From Streptomyces canus (GTDB lineage Bacteria > Actinomycetota > Actinomycetes > Streptomycetales > Streptomycetaceae): DNA of 64,000 nt. The position numbers were made by a program, and so were the translations under genes. The stretch spans positions 7,554,001 to 7,618,000 of the forward strand of contig NZ_JAUSYQ010000002.1 of NCBI RefSeq assembly GCF_030816965.1, written 5' to 3'. This document shows, one piece after another, positions 45,686-53,996 of the stretch (its first letter is position 1; each line of letters starts with the position of its first letter). The notes under the pieces are model-generated. The model had not been told where the DNA came from, did no database searches, and saw nothing but the letters and a program-made list of their open reading frames with translations.

Positions 45686-46375
45686 ATGGCGGACGACGAA
45701 CCCACGCGCGCGGCCAGGCTGCTGGACGCTCAGGCGAAGGCCGTTCGACTCTTCGCGGAGATCGAGGAGCGCGGGCTGGTGGCGCCGGGGGAGGGGGAGC
45801 GGGCGGTCAGCGACCGGATCCGGGACCTGGCGAACGAGCTGTTCGGCACCACTCGGCACTGGCACAAGCGGATCGTGCGCTCCGGACCGAACACGCTCGA
45901 GCCGTACCGGGAGAACCCGCCGGACCGGGTGATCGGCACGGACGACATCGTCTTCGCCGACTTCGGCCCGATCTTCGAGGAGTACGAGGCCGACTTCGGC
46001 CGGACCTTCGTCCTCGGCGACGACCCGGTCAAGCACCGCCTCCGCGACGACCTGCCGAAGATCTTCGCCGCGGGCCGGAGCCGCTTCGAGGCCGACCCGG
46101 ACATCACCGGCGCACGGCTGTACGCCGAGATCGAGCGGCTGGCCGCCACGTCCGGCTGGGAGTTGGGCGGTTGGCACGCGGGCCACCTGGTCGGCGAGTT
46201 CCCGCACGAGTGGATCGACGGCGCCGACGTGGAGTCGTACATCGCGCCCGCCAACGGCACCCCACTGCGCCGTACCGACAAAGCCGGAGGCCGCTGCCAC
46301 TGGATCCTGGAGATCCATCTCGTCGACACACAACGGCAGTTCGGCGGCTTCCACGAGGAACTGCTCACCCTCTGA
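45686..46375 (+). CDS. M24-family metallopeptidase-like protein (Xaa-Pro aminopeptidase fold)
   Basis: 229 residues, the single-domain form. LVAPGEGERAVSDRIRDLANELFG is the helix typical of pita-bread enzymes. Metal ligands appear in order: FADFGPIFEEYEADFGRTFVLG (two Asp), GGWHAGHLVGEFPHE (His) and HWILEIHLVD (Glu). A substrate-binding His is in HKRI. The second Glu near the C-terminus (GGFHEELLTL) completes the set. Substrate unknown; many actinobacterial members act on dipeptides or creatinine-like compounds. The ATG at 45686 begins MADDEPTRAARLLDAQAKA. Confidence 0.8.
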   Translation: MADDEPTRAARLLDAQAKAVRLFAEIEERGLVAPGEGERAVSDRIRDLANELFGTTRHWHKRIVRSGPNTLEPYRENPPDRVIGTDDIVFADFGPIFEEYEADFGRTFVLGDDPVKHRLRDDLPKIFAAGRSRFEADPDITGARLYAEIERLAATSGWELGGWHAGHLVGEFPHEWIDGADVESYIAPANGTPLRRTDKAGGRCHWILEIHLVDTQRQFGGFHEELLTL

Positions 46376-46392
46376 CCCCGCACGACTCCCGC

Positions 46393-46782
46393 TCAGGCGC
46401 GGTCGATGTGCACGTTCGTCGACTTCACGCGGGCCGTGGCCTCCACCCCGACCTCCAGGCCGAGTTCCTCCACGGCCTCCCGCGTCAGCAGGGACACCAG
46501 TCGGTGCGGGCCTGCCTGGATCTCCACCTGGGCCGCGACATCGCCCAGCTTCACGGCCGTGACGATGCCGGGAAAGGCGTTGCGGACCGAGGTGTACGAG
46601 GTCTCCTCGCCGCCGCTCTTGGCCAACTCCACCGAGAACGCGGCCAGGTCCTTCCCGTCGATGAGGCGGCGTCCGGTCTCGTCCCGATGGGTGGCCACCC
46701 GGCCGGCGTCCGCCCACCGCCGCGCGGTGTCCGGGCTCACTCCGAGCAGACGCGCCGCCTGGCCGATCGTGTAGGACTGCAT
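46393..46782 (-). CDS. HTH-Mop molybdate-responsive regulator
   Basis: 129 residues. An excisionase/MerR-like helix-turn-helix, SYTIGQAARLLGVSPDTARRWADAGRVATHRDETGRRLIDG, is joined to a Mop/TOBE domain, SYTSVRNAFPGIVTAVKLGD, then EIQAGPHRLVSLLTREAVEELGLEVG and ARVKSTNVHI, which binds molybdate in Mop proteins. Such fusions substitute for ModE in actinobacteria. Its position just beyond modABC and the peptidase gene makes it the likely switch of the transporter. No ribosome site precedes the ATG at 46782; TATCTT a few bases upstream suggests a leaderless transcript. Confidence 0.85.
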   Translation of the reverse strand: MQSYTIGQAARLLGVSPDTARRWADAGRVATHRDETGRRLIDGKDLAAFSVELAKSGGEETSYTSVRNAFPGIVTAVKLGDVAAQVEIQAGPHRLVSLLTREAVEELGLEVGVEATARVKSTNVHIDRA

Positions 46783-46978
46783 ACGCGCCAAGATAGGCGA
46801 TCAACACCGACGGGACTGCGAGGTCCTGGAACAGGACGACCGGTTCCACGAGGCACGGCGCACCGAGTACCTGCCCGCCGCATCTCGTACGCGATGCGCT
46901 TCTGACCACCGACGAGCGGGCCCGAATCCGCGTCGAAGGGGCATGCTGGTGTCCGTACGAGGGCCAGGAGGTGTCGGA

Positions 46979-47563
46979 ATGCGGTGGTGGGCCGGAGTGT
47001 GGGCGGTAGCCGGGGCCGCCGTCCTGGTGGCGTGCGGTACGTCGGCGGGAGGGCCTTCGGGGCCTTCGGGAGGCAGCGGCGGTGCGACAGAGCCGTCGGG
47101 GGGTACGCCGACTCGCGCGTCCGCCGTTCCGTCCGCGTCCCCGTCCTCGTCCGTGAGCCCGACTGGAGGGAGCCCGTCCGAAAACCCGTCCGGATCGGCC
47201 GCCGCGCCGCCTCCGTCGGCGGCGAGCTGTGTCTCCGGGCGTGCGGAGGTCCTCTTCAGCCCGGGTGACGCGGTTGTCCAGCGGCTGTGCCTGCGGCCGG
47301 GAGCCGTCGTGTCCCTCGTCCTGGAGCCCCGGACGGACGACAGGCGGTGGACGGCCGTGCTCAGTTCCGCGCCGGCCTTCGTCCTGGCGTCCGGTTGGCG
47401 GGTGGACGCGGACGGCACGGCCCGCGCCTCCCTGCGGTGCGCGGGCACCCGGGGCGGTACGGCCCAGGTCACCGCGCGAGCAAAGGCGCCGGACATGGCG
47501 GGCGCGGCGCGGGTCGCCTTCACACTGCACGTGGACGTGCTGCCGTACCCGACGCAGGGGTGA
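46979..47563 (+). CDS. Lipoprotein of unknown function
   Basis: 194 residues. WWAGVWAVAGAAVLVACGTS is a lipoprotein signal with lipobox LVAC. A Ser/Pro/Gly-rich tether of about 65 residues follows, then a compact domain with two Cys (SCVSGRAEVLFSPGDAV.. RLCLRPG) and further Cys in LRCAGTRGGTA; it ends VAFTLHVDVLPYPTQG. The fold looks beta-rich but I recognise no family. The ATG at 46979 is 7 bases after AGGAGG. It ends within a strong hairpin shared with the converging propeller gene. The 196 bases before it (46783-46978) show no gene. Confidence 0.75.
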   Translation: MRWWAGVWAVAGAAVLVACGTSAGGPSGPSGGSGGATEPSGGTPTRASAVPSASPSSSVSPTGGSPSENPSGSAAAPPPSAASCVSGRAEVLFSPGDAVVQRLCLRPGAVVSLVLEPRTDDRRWTAVLSSAPAFVLASGWRVDADGTARASLRCAGTRGGTAQVTARAKAPDMAGAARVAFTLHVDVLPYPTQG

Positions 47564-47585
47564 CCCGGAAGCCGGGCCACCCCTG
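47555..47585. terminator. Bidirectional terminator between lipoprotein and propeller genes
   Basis: CAGGGGTGACCCGG and CCGGGCCACCCCTG pair over 14 bases with one mismatch around AAG. The lipoprotein stop lies in the left arm and the converging gene ends 12 bases beyond. Confidence 0.8.
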
Positions 47586-47596
47586 TCGCGCCGTTG

Positions 47597-50242
47597 TCAG
47601 CCGCAGTCGCGCAGCTTGATCGCGTAGATGCCGCGGCCGTGGGTGGCCGCGTACAGCGTGCTGCCGTCGGGGCTCAGTTTCACCTGGAGCACGGCGACCG
47701 CAGGGAGGTTGCCGACGCGCTGCCAGGTCGTACGTCCCGGCGCCCGGTAGACGACGCCGAGGTCGGTGCCCACGGCGAGACCACCGTTCGGCGTGACGAC
47801 CGCGGAGTCGGCCGGCACGTCGGGGAGGTTCTTCGAGATGTCCTTCCAGGTGGTGCCGCCGTCCTTGGACTCGAAGACGTGACCCACGCCCGCGCCCGGC
47901 CCCTCGGTCCACTGCCGGGAGAAGCCGTTGACCGTGAGGTAGACGTGGTCGGCGTTCTTCGGGTCGACGGCGAAGCCGCTGAGGTAGCGGTTGGGTACGG
48001 TCCCGTCCACGGGCAGGGCGATGTCGTGCCAGCCGGTGCCGTCCGCGTTGCCGACGGAGATCCCGCGGGTGAAGCCCTGGTTGTTGCAGGGGCCGCACCA
48101 GGCCGCGTACACCTTGCCGCCGGAGGTGGCGACGGCGGTCGCGGTGTGTCCTTCGCCGAGGTCGTACAGGCTGGTCCACTCATCGCCGCTGCGGATGGCG
48201 TAGCCGTGGGTCTGCACCCACACGTGACGGCCGCCCGCGATCCAGGTCGAGGGGTTCTTGGCGTCGGCCGCGAGCGGGGCGATGAAGCGGGCCTCGCCGG
48301 TGGCGTTGTCGGCCGGGGCGACGTTGTACGACGTGGCCTTGGCGGCGTCGTCGATCCAACTGCCGTCGTTGACCGCACAGTTCTGTGTCACCTGGATGGA
48401 GAGGTAGACGTACTCCTCCGCGATGTTGCAGCCGTTGGCGGGGTCGGTGAGGGTGTCGCCGCCGTCGCCGCCGAAGTTGGAGCCCATCACCTTGTCGTTG
48501 CTGCGCAGGACGGACTGGCCGTTGTCCTGCAGGCCGCCGGTGACGGAGACGCCGCCGTGGTCCAGGTCCTTGCCGATGCCCACCGAGTAGTACTGCAGGG
48601 TGTCGATGGTGCCGTCGTTCAGCGAGGTCCAGTCGGTGGCGTGCCCGGAGGTGTCCTGGGAGCCGTTGACCGGCCGCTTGTAGACGCCGCCGTCGTTGCC
48701 GACGTACACGAAGCTCTTGCCGTGGTAGCGGCCGATGGCGACGCCGTGCTGGTCGGAGTGGGTGGTCGCGTTGCAGTCGCCGGTCTGCTTGGCCGGGTCG
48801 ATGCTCCAGCAGGAGAAGCCGAAGTTCCAGTACGGGCCGACGGTCGACCAGGTGCCGCCGCCGTCCTTGGTCTCGTAGACCTCCTCCAGCCCGGCGTAGA
48901 CATGCTCGGGGTCGGCCGGGTCGACGGTGAGGAACTGGTTGTACCAGGCCTGGACGCCGGGCATGTAGCCGCTGGAGGTCAGCGCCGAGCCGGACGCGGC
49001 CAGCCCCTGGTAGTCGGCGATCTTCGTCCACGGCCCGGTCGGCGAACCGGACTTGGAGACGTAGAAGCCCTCAAGACCGCTGTCCGGGTTGGTGTTCAGC
49101 TGCTCAGGGGACTGGTCGACGGCGTAGTAGCGGGAGCCGTCGGCGGAGCGGGCGAAGGTGACGTTGCCGACGTTGTCCGGGTCGGCGGGCAGGTCGCCCA
49201 GGCCGCTGGTGATCCGGGTCCAGGTGCCGTCCGCGCCCTTGGTGTAGAAGCCGTTGTAGTCGTCACCGCTGCGCCAGCCGACCGCGAGGACGACCTTGTT
49301 CGGGTTCTTCGGGTCGATCGCGATGTCGTTGGCGATGTTCTTGTACGGGGCGCTCGGGTCCTTCGCCTGCGAACCGCCCGGCAGATAGTCCGGGTTGGGC
49401 GCGAACTCCAGCTTCCAGGCGCCCTTCAGCGTCTTCGTGGAGTGGCTCCACACGCCCCTGCCGGTCGCCGCCCACACCTTGCCGCCGCCGAAGCGCAGCT
49501 GGTGGACCGTGGTGCTCTCCAGCTCGTCGCCGCCGACCCGGCTGCGGGAGGAGAACGTACCGTGGTGCGGATCGGTCAGGACGTAGACGCCGCTGCCGAG
49601 GTACGCGTCCGCGTTGGTCGTCGCCTCGCCGGTGCCCAGCCACAGCCGCCCGCCCCCGTCGAGCGCGAGCGCGCCCGTGGACTGCGAGGACAGGCCGTCA
49701 CTGATGGCCTGCCAGTGCCCCCCGCCGGTCCGCGACCGCCACACGCCGCCACCCGCGCTGCCGGCGTACACGTACCCGTCGTCATCGGCGGCCATCGCCG
49801 CCATACGGCCCGTCACATTGCCCGAACCGCCACTGGAGTTGGAGTCGATGTCCCGGTAGCGCGCATCGTCCGAGTTGTACGGCAGGTCGGTGACGCCGCG
49901 CCAACTGCCGCCGGTGCTCGGCAGATTGGTCAGGCTGCTCCAGGCGGCCCCGTACGCCCCCGGCGCGACGATCCCGGGTGAGGTGCGCGCCTCGGCGTAC
50001 TGGTCCGCGCCCTCGGCTATCTCGTCGGCCTCGTTGCCGTCGTCGCCGTCCTCGGCCTTCGCCTTGGGGCTCATGGCGCCCACCGAGTCCGCGCGTTCGG
50101 CGGCGAGTTGAGCGAGCGCGCGGGCGCCGAAGGGGCTGTTGCTCTGGCCGGACGCGGCGCTTGCGGGTATCGCGACGAGTGCGGCGGATGCGGTGATGGC
50201 CCAGGTCGTGAGCCATCGTCTCTTACGGGTCGGTGCTGACAC
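47597..50242 (-). CDS. Secreted BNR/sortilin-type beta-propeller protein
   Basis: 881 residues from the GTG at 50242, which follows GGGAGGA; a more distal ATG at 50263 has no ribosome site. The N-terminus has RKRR, then WLTTWAITASAALVAIPASAASG, a typical signal peptide. The rest is propeller: Asp-box-like turns recur, e.g. WRSRTGGGHWQAI, ETKDGGGTWSTVG, ESKDGGTTWKDI, and blades such as RMAAMAADDDGYVYAGSAGGGVW. The length fits two seven-bladed propellers, as in oligoxyloglucan hydrolases and sortilin-like exoproteins. Four Cys near CWSIDPAKQTGDCN and CGPCN may form disulphides. The catalytic pair of GH74 cannot be placed with confidence, so activity is unknown. Confidence 0.8.
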   Translation of the reverse strand: MSAPTRKRRWLTTWAITASAALVAIPASAASGQSNSPFGARALAQLAAERADSVGAMSPKAKAEDGDDGNEADEIAEGADQYAEARTSPGIVAPGAYGAAWSSLTNLPSTGGSWRGVTDLPYNSDDARYRDIDSNSSGGSGNVTGRMAAMAADDDGYVYAGSAGGGVWRSRTGGGHWQAISDGLSSQSTGALALDGGGRLWLGTGEATTNADAYLGSGVYVLTDPHHGTFSSRSRVGGDELESTTVHQLRFGGGKVWAATGRGVWSHSTKTLKGAWKLEFAPNPDYLPGGSQAKDPSAPYKNIANDIAIDPKNPNKVVLAVGWRSGDDYNGFYTKGADGTWTRITSGLGDLPADPDNVGNVTFARSADGSRYYAVDQSPEQLNTNPDSGLEGFYVSKSGSPTGPWTKIADYQGLAASGSALTSSGYMPGVQAWYNQFLTVDPADPEHVYAGLEEVYETKDGGGTWSTVGPYWNFGFSCWSIDPAKQTGDCNATTHSDQHGVAIGRYHGKSFVYVGNDGGVYKRPVNGSQDTSGHATDWTSLNDGTIDTLQYYSVGIGKDLDHGGVSVTGGLQDNGQSVLRSNDKVMGSNFGGDGGDTLTDPANGCNIAEEYVYLSIQVTQNCAVNDGSWIDDAAKATSYNVAPADNATGEARFIAPLAADAKNPSTWIAGGRHVWVQTHGYAIRSGDEWTSLYDLGEGHTATAVATSGGKVYAAWCGPCNNQGFTRGISVGNADGTGWHDIALPVDGTVPNRYLSGFAVDPKNADHVYLTVNGFSRQWTEGPGAGVGHVFESKDGGTTWKDISKNLPDVPADSAVVTPNGGLAVGTDLGVVYRAPGRTTWQRVGNLPAVAVLQVKLSPDGSTLYAATHGRGIYAIKLRDCG

Positions 50243-51099
50243 GAGGTCCTCCCAAACAGGCATACGTACGGCCTTCGTTGGGACCCGACCACGGGTGGGA
50301 GGAAGTGTCCGGCACTTGGGAAGCCTTTGACCGGGGCCTGTCACTTCGTGTACTGGACGTCGATCGGGGGAGGGATTGGCGGCCAGAGCAGGGCCCGGTC
50401 GGCCGACGGTGTCGACGACCGCGATCGGACCGTTGGCGAAGCGGGGACCGAGGGTGCCCGGGGTCGCGCTTCTTGCCGGGTTCCCGGCCCGACAGCGCCT
50501 CCCCGGCCGGCCCACCCCGACCGCACCGGTGCGCTCGGCCTCATCGGTGGATTCCTCGTAGCGGTGTGCGGGTGTCCCGGACGGTGGAGACATCGGCGAC
50601 ATGAGCGACATGGGCGGGATGGACCTGGGGGTCGACTCCGCCTCCGCCTCGGCGGACGGGCGTCAGCCGGCCGGCCGGCTGAGCTTGCTGATCTGCTTGT
50701 CGAAGGCCCGGGTGGGAACGACACGGTGCGGCGCGCTCGCGGGTCCGGTCACGGAACCGGCGATGCAGCGCAGCGTCGGCCTCGCGTCGGTCGCCGTCGC
50801 GACGGTCACGGTGGCGAAGACGGCGTGCGTGTCGCCGTCCTGTGTGCCGCGTGGGGCTTCGCGGTACCTGCGGGGTCCTGGCGAAGGTGGGACGGAGCGC
50901 TGTGGTGACGCGCAGCGACCCGGTGCTCCGTCTCGTGGCGGTCGGCTTTCCGTGGTGTCGAAACAAGGGCCCAGCGGGCCCGTGCAGTCCAGGCGGGGCG
51001 GGGCAGGGCGGAGCAGGTCAGCGAGCGGGCCTCCGTGCCATGGTGAACGCATGCAGGTGGTTGATCGCGGCAACAGGGCGCGAAACCGTGAGAGTCGCG
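50243..51099. other. 857-base gap with no supported gene
   Basis: The stretch holds the promoter of the propeller gene. Several frames stay open because of the base composition, but none gives a recognisable domain or consistent codon use. One short frame begins MSDMGGMDLGVDSASASADG at 50621, which looks like a fragment. GGGCCC-AGC-GGGCCC at 50967-50981 is a perfect hairpin that could terminate the tetR transcript. The stretch may be debris at the left edge of the TetR/MFS insertion. Confidence 0.45.
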
Positions 51100-51669
51100 T
51101 CAGTGCAAGCCTGCCGTGTCGAGCAGGGTCGTCACCGTGGGCGCGATGAGCCCGGTCAGGTTGTCGGCCTGGATTCCCGCGCGGGCGCTGGCGCCGTCGA
51201 AGACCAGGATGAGCTGACGGGCCAGCAGGTCGGGATCGCTCGCGCCGCCCTGTTCGGCCTCGGAACGGAAAAAGCCGGTCAGGTTCGCCTTGATCCGGTG
51301 GGCCACCCGGCTCGCAGGGTGGCTCTGGTCCTTGAGCTCGACCTGAACAGTCAGATACCGGCAGCCCAGAAACTCGGGGGCACCGGCCTGCGACTCCAAC
51401 TGCTCGAAGACGTGCAGGATCCGCTCGCGGTGTGAACGGCCGTCGTCCGCCGCGGGCAGGAGCCCGGCCACGAAGGCGGCGGCGCGCTCCTCCAGGCTCG
51501 CGGCCAGCAGTTCGTCCTTGCTCTCGAACAGCTGGTACATGGAGCGCTTGGACACCCCCGCCGCCTTGCACAGCGCGTCGACGCCGATGCCGACACCATC
51601 CCGGTAGGTGAGCCTGGCCGCCGCCTCCAGCAGCCGCTCCCTGGAACTTGACTTCGCCTCGGTGGTCAT
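51100..51669 (-). CDS. TetR-family repressor
   Basis: 189 residues. N-terminal HTH: SSRERLLEAAARLTYRDGVGIGVDALCKAAGVSKRSMYQLFESKDELLAASL, then AAAFVAGLLPAADDG. The ligand domain contains FEQLESQAGAPEFLGCRYLTVQVELKDQSHPASRVAHRIK and LARQLILVFDGASARAGIQ, like TetR proteins that control efflux or oxidoreductase genes. A 14-base palindrome AAACTGATCGGTTT lies 33 bases before its ATG and two close relatives stand in front of the MFS gene, so it very probably represses both. It shares strand and transcription direction with the MFS gene, with a decayed fragment between. Confidence 0.9.
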   Translation of the reverse strand: MTTEAKSSSRERLLEAAARLTYRDGVGIGVDALCKAAGVSKRSMYQLFESKDELLAASLEERAAAFVAGLLPAADDGRSHRERILHVFEQLESQAGAPEFLGCRYLTVQVELKDQSHPASRVAHRIKANLTGFFRSEAEQGGASDPDLLARQLILVFDGASARAGIQADNLTGLIAPTVTTLLDTAGLH

Positions 51670-51701
51670 ACGGTGAGGTTAACTCGCTTCCCACCAAATG
51701 A

Positions 51702-51715
51702 AAACTGATCGGTTT
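51702..51715. promoter_or_regulatory. TetR operator upstream of tetR
   Basis: AAACTGATCGGTTT fits the palindrome AAACnGATCnGTTT, the same as both arms at 53545-53586. It lies 33-46 bases before the tetR ATG, over the expected promoter. Confidence 0.75.
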
Positions 51716-51717
51716 AC

Positions 51718-51894
51718 GCCGCTTGCCCCCGGCCAGGCCCACGTCGCCCTGGGGTCGTAGCCGAGGATCGAGCGGATGCCGCCGGTGATCTGCCGCAGTG
51801 GTACGAACGCGGCGAAGAGGCGACAGAAGCCCGGCAGTGCCTCGATGGGGTGGGGCGCCTGCAGCCACAGCAGCGGCAGGCGGGCGGCGCTCAT
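51718..51894 (-). pseudogene. Remnant of a DUF3533/YhgE-Pip-like membrane protein
   Basis: The frame reads IEALPGFCRLFAAFVPLRQI, then TGGIRSILGYDPRAT, which resembles the conserved piece LPGFFR.L..F.PLRQI..G.R.ILYFD near the C-terminus of DUF3533 membrane proteins, often partners of MFS or TetR genes. Only about 55 residues remain, with neither the N-terminal part nor the last membrane helix. It lies between the TetR and MFS genes and runs into the tetR operator. Confidence 0.45.
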
Positions 51895-52006
51895 CCCCGT
51901 GACGGTGATCGCGCCGCCCTGACCCACCTGTCCGTCAGCCTCGGCGCGTTCCGCCAACCACGTGAGTCTGGCGCCGAGTTGACGGAACGTGCCCGCAATG
52001 TGCAGC

Positions 52007-53506
52007 TCAGTGCGCGATGACGGGCTCGCCTTCCGACGGCGCCAGAGGCGCGTTCGGTATCAGGAACGCCGCGAGCACCGCACCGACCACGAAGAACCCG
52101 GCGCCCCACGCCAGAGTGGCCGTGTAGCCCTCGACCCCGGCCTGCGCCACGGTCAGCGCGCCGGCCTTGTGCGAGGACAGATAGTCGGCCGCGGCCGATG
52201 AGGCGACGGTGGTCAGCAGGGCCGTGCTGATCGAGCCACCCACCTGCTGGCTGGTGTTGATCAGTGCCGAGGCGACGCCCGTGTCCTCGTGGTGCACGCC
52301 TGCGGTCGCACCCTGGAACGCGGTGGTCATCACTCCGCCGAGGCCGAGACCCAGCAGGATCATCCCGGGCATGATGTCGGTGGCGTAGCCGCTGTCCAGC
52401 GCGAGTCGGGTCAGCAGGGCCATGCCGGTCGCGGCGACGAGGAAGCTCGCGGAGATCACGATCTTCGGACCGACCCTCGGCAGCAACAGCGAAGGCGCCG
52501 TGGTCGCCGCGGCGACGATTCCCCCGACCATCGGCAGGAACGCCAGACCGGTCTTGATCGGCGAGTAGCCGATGCCGGCCTCGAGGTAATACGTCAGGAA
52601 CAGGAAGATCGAAAACATCCCCATGCCCACGACGAACACGGCCACAAACGAACCGCCGCGGGTCAGGTCCCGCACGAGTCGCAGCGGCAGCAGCGGATGC
52701 GCGACCCTGGACTCCAGCCACACGAACACGGCGAGCAGCACCACGCCGACGATCATGGAGCCGAGGGTGACCGGGTTGGTCCAACTGGTGGATTCGACGT
52801 GCGCGAACCCGTAGACGATGGCGAACAGCGCGGCGCTCACCACGATGGTCCCCGGAATGTCGAGCTTGGGCCGCTCGGTGACCGCAGGCTTGGCCAGTAG
52901 CAGCAGCGCGCCGACGAGCGCGACTGCCGCGAAGGCGACGTTCACATACATCACCCAGCGCCACGACGCCCATTCGGTGAGCATGCCGCCGAGCAGCAGT
53001 CCGATCGCGCCGCCCGCACCGGACAGCGCACTGAAGATGCCGAAGGCCTTCGCCCTCTCGGACGGTCGGGTGAAGGTCACGCTGAGCAGCGAGAGCGCCG
53101 CGGGCGCGAGCAGCGCGGCGAAGAGTCCTTGGGCCACACGTGCCGCGACGAGGACGTCGAAGCTGCCGGCCGCCCCACCGGCGACGGATGCGGCCGCGAA
53201 ACCGATCAGGCCGATGACGAAGGTGGTACGCCGGCCGAACAGGTCACCGAGTCGCCCGCCGAGCAACAACAGACTGCCGAATGCCAGGGCGTAACCCGTG
53301 ATGACCCACTGCCGGCTGCCGTCGCTGAAACCGAGGTCGTGTTGCGCGGCGGGCAGCGCGATGTTCACGACGGTCGCATCGAGCGTGACCATGAGCTGTG
53401 CCACGCCCAGCACGACGAGCACCCACCAGCGCACGGCGTGTGAGCCGCGGCGGCCCGGGTCTGTTGTCCCGGAGGCGGGCGCCCCACGGTCGTAGGTGGT
53501 GGTCAT
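52007..53506 (-). CDS. MFS drug efflux transporter, 14-TM DHA2 (EmrB/QacA) type
   Basis: 499 residues with about 14 hydrophobic segments. Landmarks: LVVLGVAQLMVTLDATVVNIALP (TM1 with motif D1), QWVITGYALAFGSLLLLGGRLGDLFGRRTTFVIGL (motif A GRLGDLFGRR), LFAALLAPAALSLLSVTF (motif B region), and LSGAGGAIGLLLGGMLTEWASWRWVMYVNV (motif C). It is a proton-coupled exporter of drugs or toxic metabolites. Its promoter has a 42-base double palindrome matching the tetR operator, so export is expected to be induced by whatever the TetR protein binds. It is the main gene of a small unit that seems inserted next to the DUF6114 fragment. Confidence 0.92.
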   Translation of the reverse strand: MTTTYDRGAPASGTTDPGRRGSHAVRWWVLVVLGVAQLMVTLDATVVNIALPAAQHDLGFSDGSRQWVITGYALAFGSLLLLGGRLGDLFGRRTTFVIGLIGFAAASVAGGAAGSFDVLVAARVAQGLFAALLAPAALSLLSVTFTRPSERAKAFGIFSALSGAGGAIGLLLGGMLTEWASWRWVMYVNVAFAAVALVGALLLLAKPAVTERPKLDIPGTIVVSAALFAIVYGFAHVESTSWTNPVTLGSMIVGVVLLAVFVWLESRVAHPLLPLRLVRDLTRGGSFVAVFVVGMGMFSIFLFLTYYLEAGIGYSPIKTGLAFLPMVGGIVAAATTAPSLLLPRVGPKIVISASFLVAATGMALLTRLALDSGYATDIMPGMILLGLGLGGVMTTAFQGATAGVHHEDTGVASALINTSQQVGGSISTALLTTVASSAAADYLSSHKAGALTVAQAGVEGYTATLAWGAGFFVVGAVLAAFLIPNAPLAPSEGEPVIAH

Positions 53507-53544
53507 CTTTTCCCTTGTCGCTGGTCATGGTCCGAACACCGGTA

Positions 53545-53586
53545 GGAAACCGATCTGTTTCCACCTAGGAAAACAGATCGGTTTCC
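53545..53586. promoter_or_regulatory. Double TetR operator upstream of the MFS gene
   Basis: GGAAACCGATCTGTTTCC, then ACCTA, then GGAAAACAGATCGGTTTCC. Each arm contains AAACnGATCnGTTT (53547-53560 and 53571-53584), and the two arms are also inverted to each other, giving a 42-base dyad 38 bases before the MFS ATG. Confidence 0.85.
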
Positions 53587-53642
53587 GCGGCGCAAGTGAG
53601 CGGGTGGTCTCCCGCCGGGGCCCCCGTCGGACCGGGAGTTGC

Positions 53643-53996
53643 TGCCCGCTGCCGATCCCGTTCTTCAACCTGTCCCTGGGCGCGCTGTCCGTGGCGATGT
53701 CCACCATGGCGAGGGCCGGTTCCCTGGTCATCGGCCTGACCCTGATCGTCCTGGCCGGACTCCTGCGGTTCCAGCCGATCATCAGGTTCTTCGCCGGCTG
53801 TGTCGCCGTGGTCCTCGGCGTGCTGTCGCTTCCCCTCTCCAGCTTCGGCGGCTTCTTCGGCGGCACGCTGTTCGCGGCCACGGGCGGGCTCCTGGCCCCC
53901 TCCTGGGGCCCGGTGGACGTACGCCCGGTGGAGACGCCCGGCCCCACCGAGGGGGCGTCGGCCGCCGCCGGCCCCGAGGAGAGGGCTGGGGAATGA
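53643..53996 (+). pseudogene. DUF6114 membrane protein lacking its N-terminal part
   Basis: The frame begins with recognisable family sequence PLPIPFFNLSLGALSVAMST and continues AGSLVIGLTLIVLAGLLRFQ, IRFFAGCVAVVLGVLSLPLSSFGGFFGGTLFAATGGLLAPSWGP. In intact DUF6114 proteins about 50 residues with a further membrane helix precede this; here the sequence upstream is the MFS promoter. The first usable start codon (ATG 53697) would delete still more. The intact 3' end overlaps the next gene as ATGA. It was probably truncated when the TetR/MFS unit arrived. Confidence 0.6.

Noticed and set aside
46801..46942. Possible gene fragment between the HTH-Mop gene and the lipoprotein
   Set aside because: A short charged reading can be seen but is too short and matches nothing I know.
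50601..51149. Open frame with a Met-rich start in the 857-base gap
   Set aside because: Only the first few residues look non-random; no domain, and it overlaps the end of tetR.
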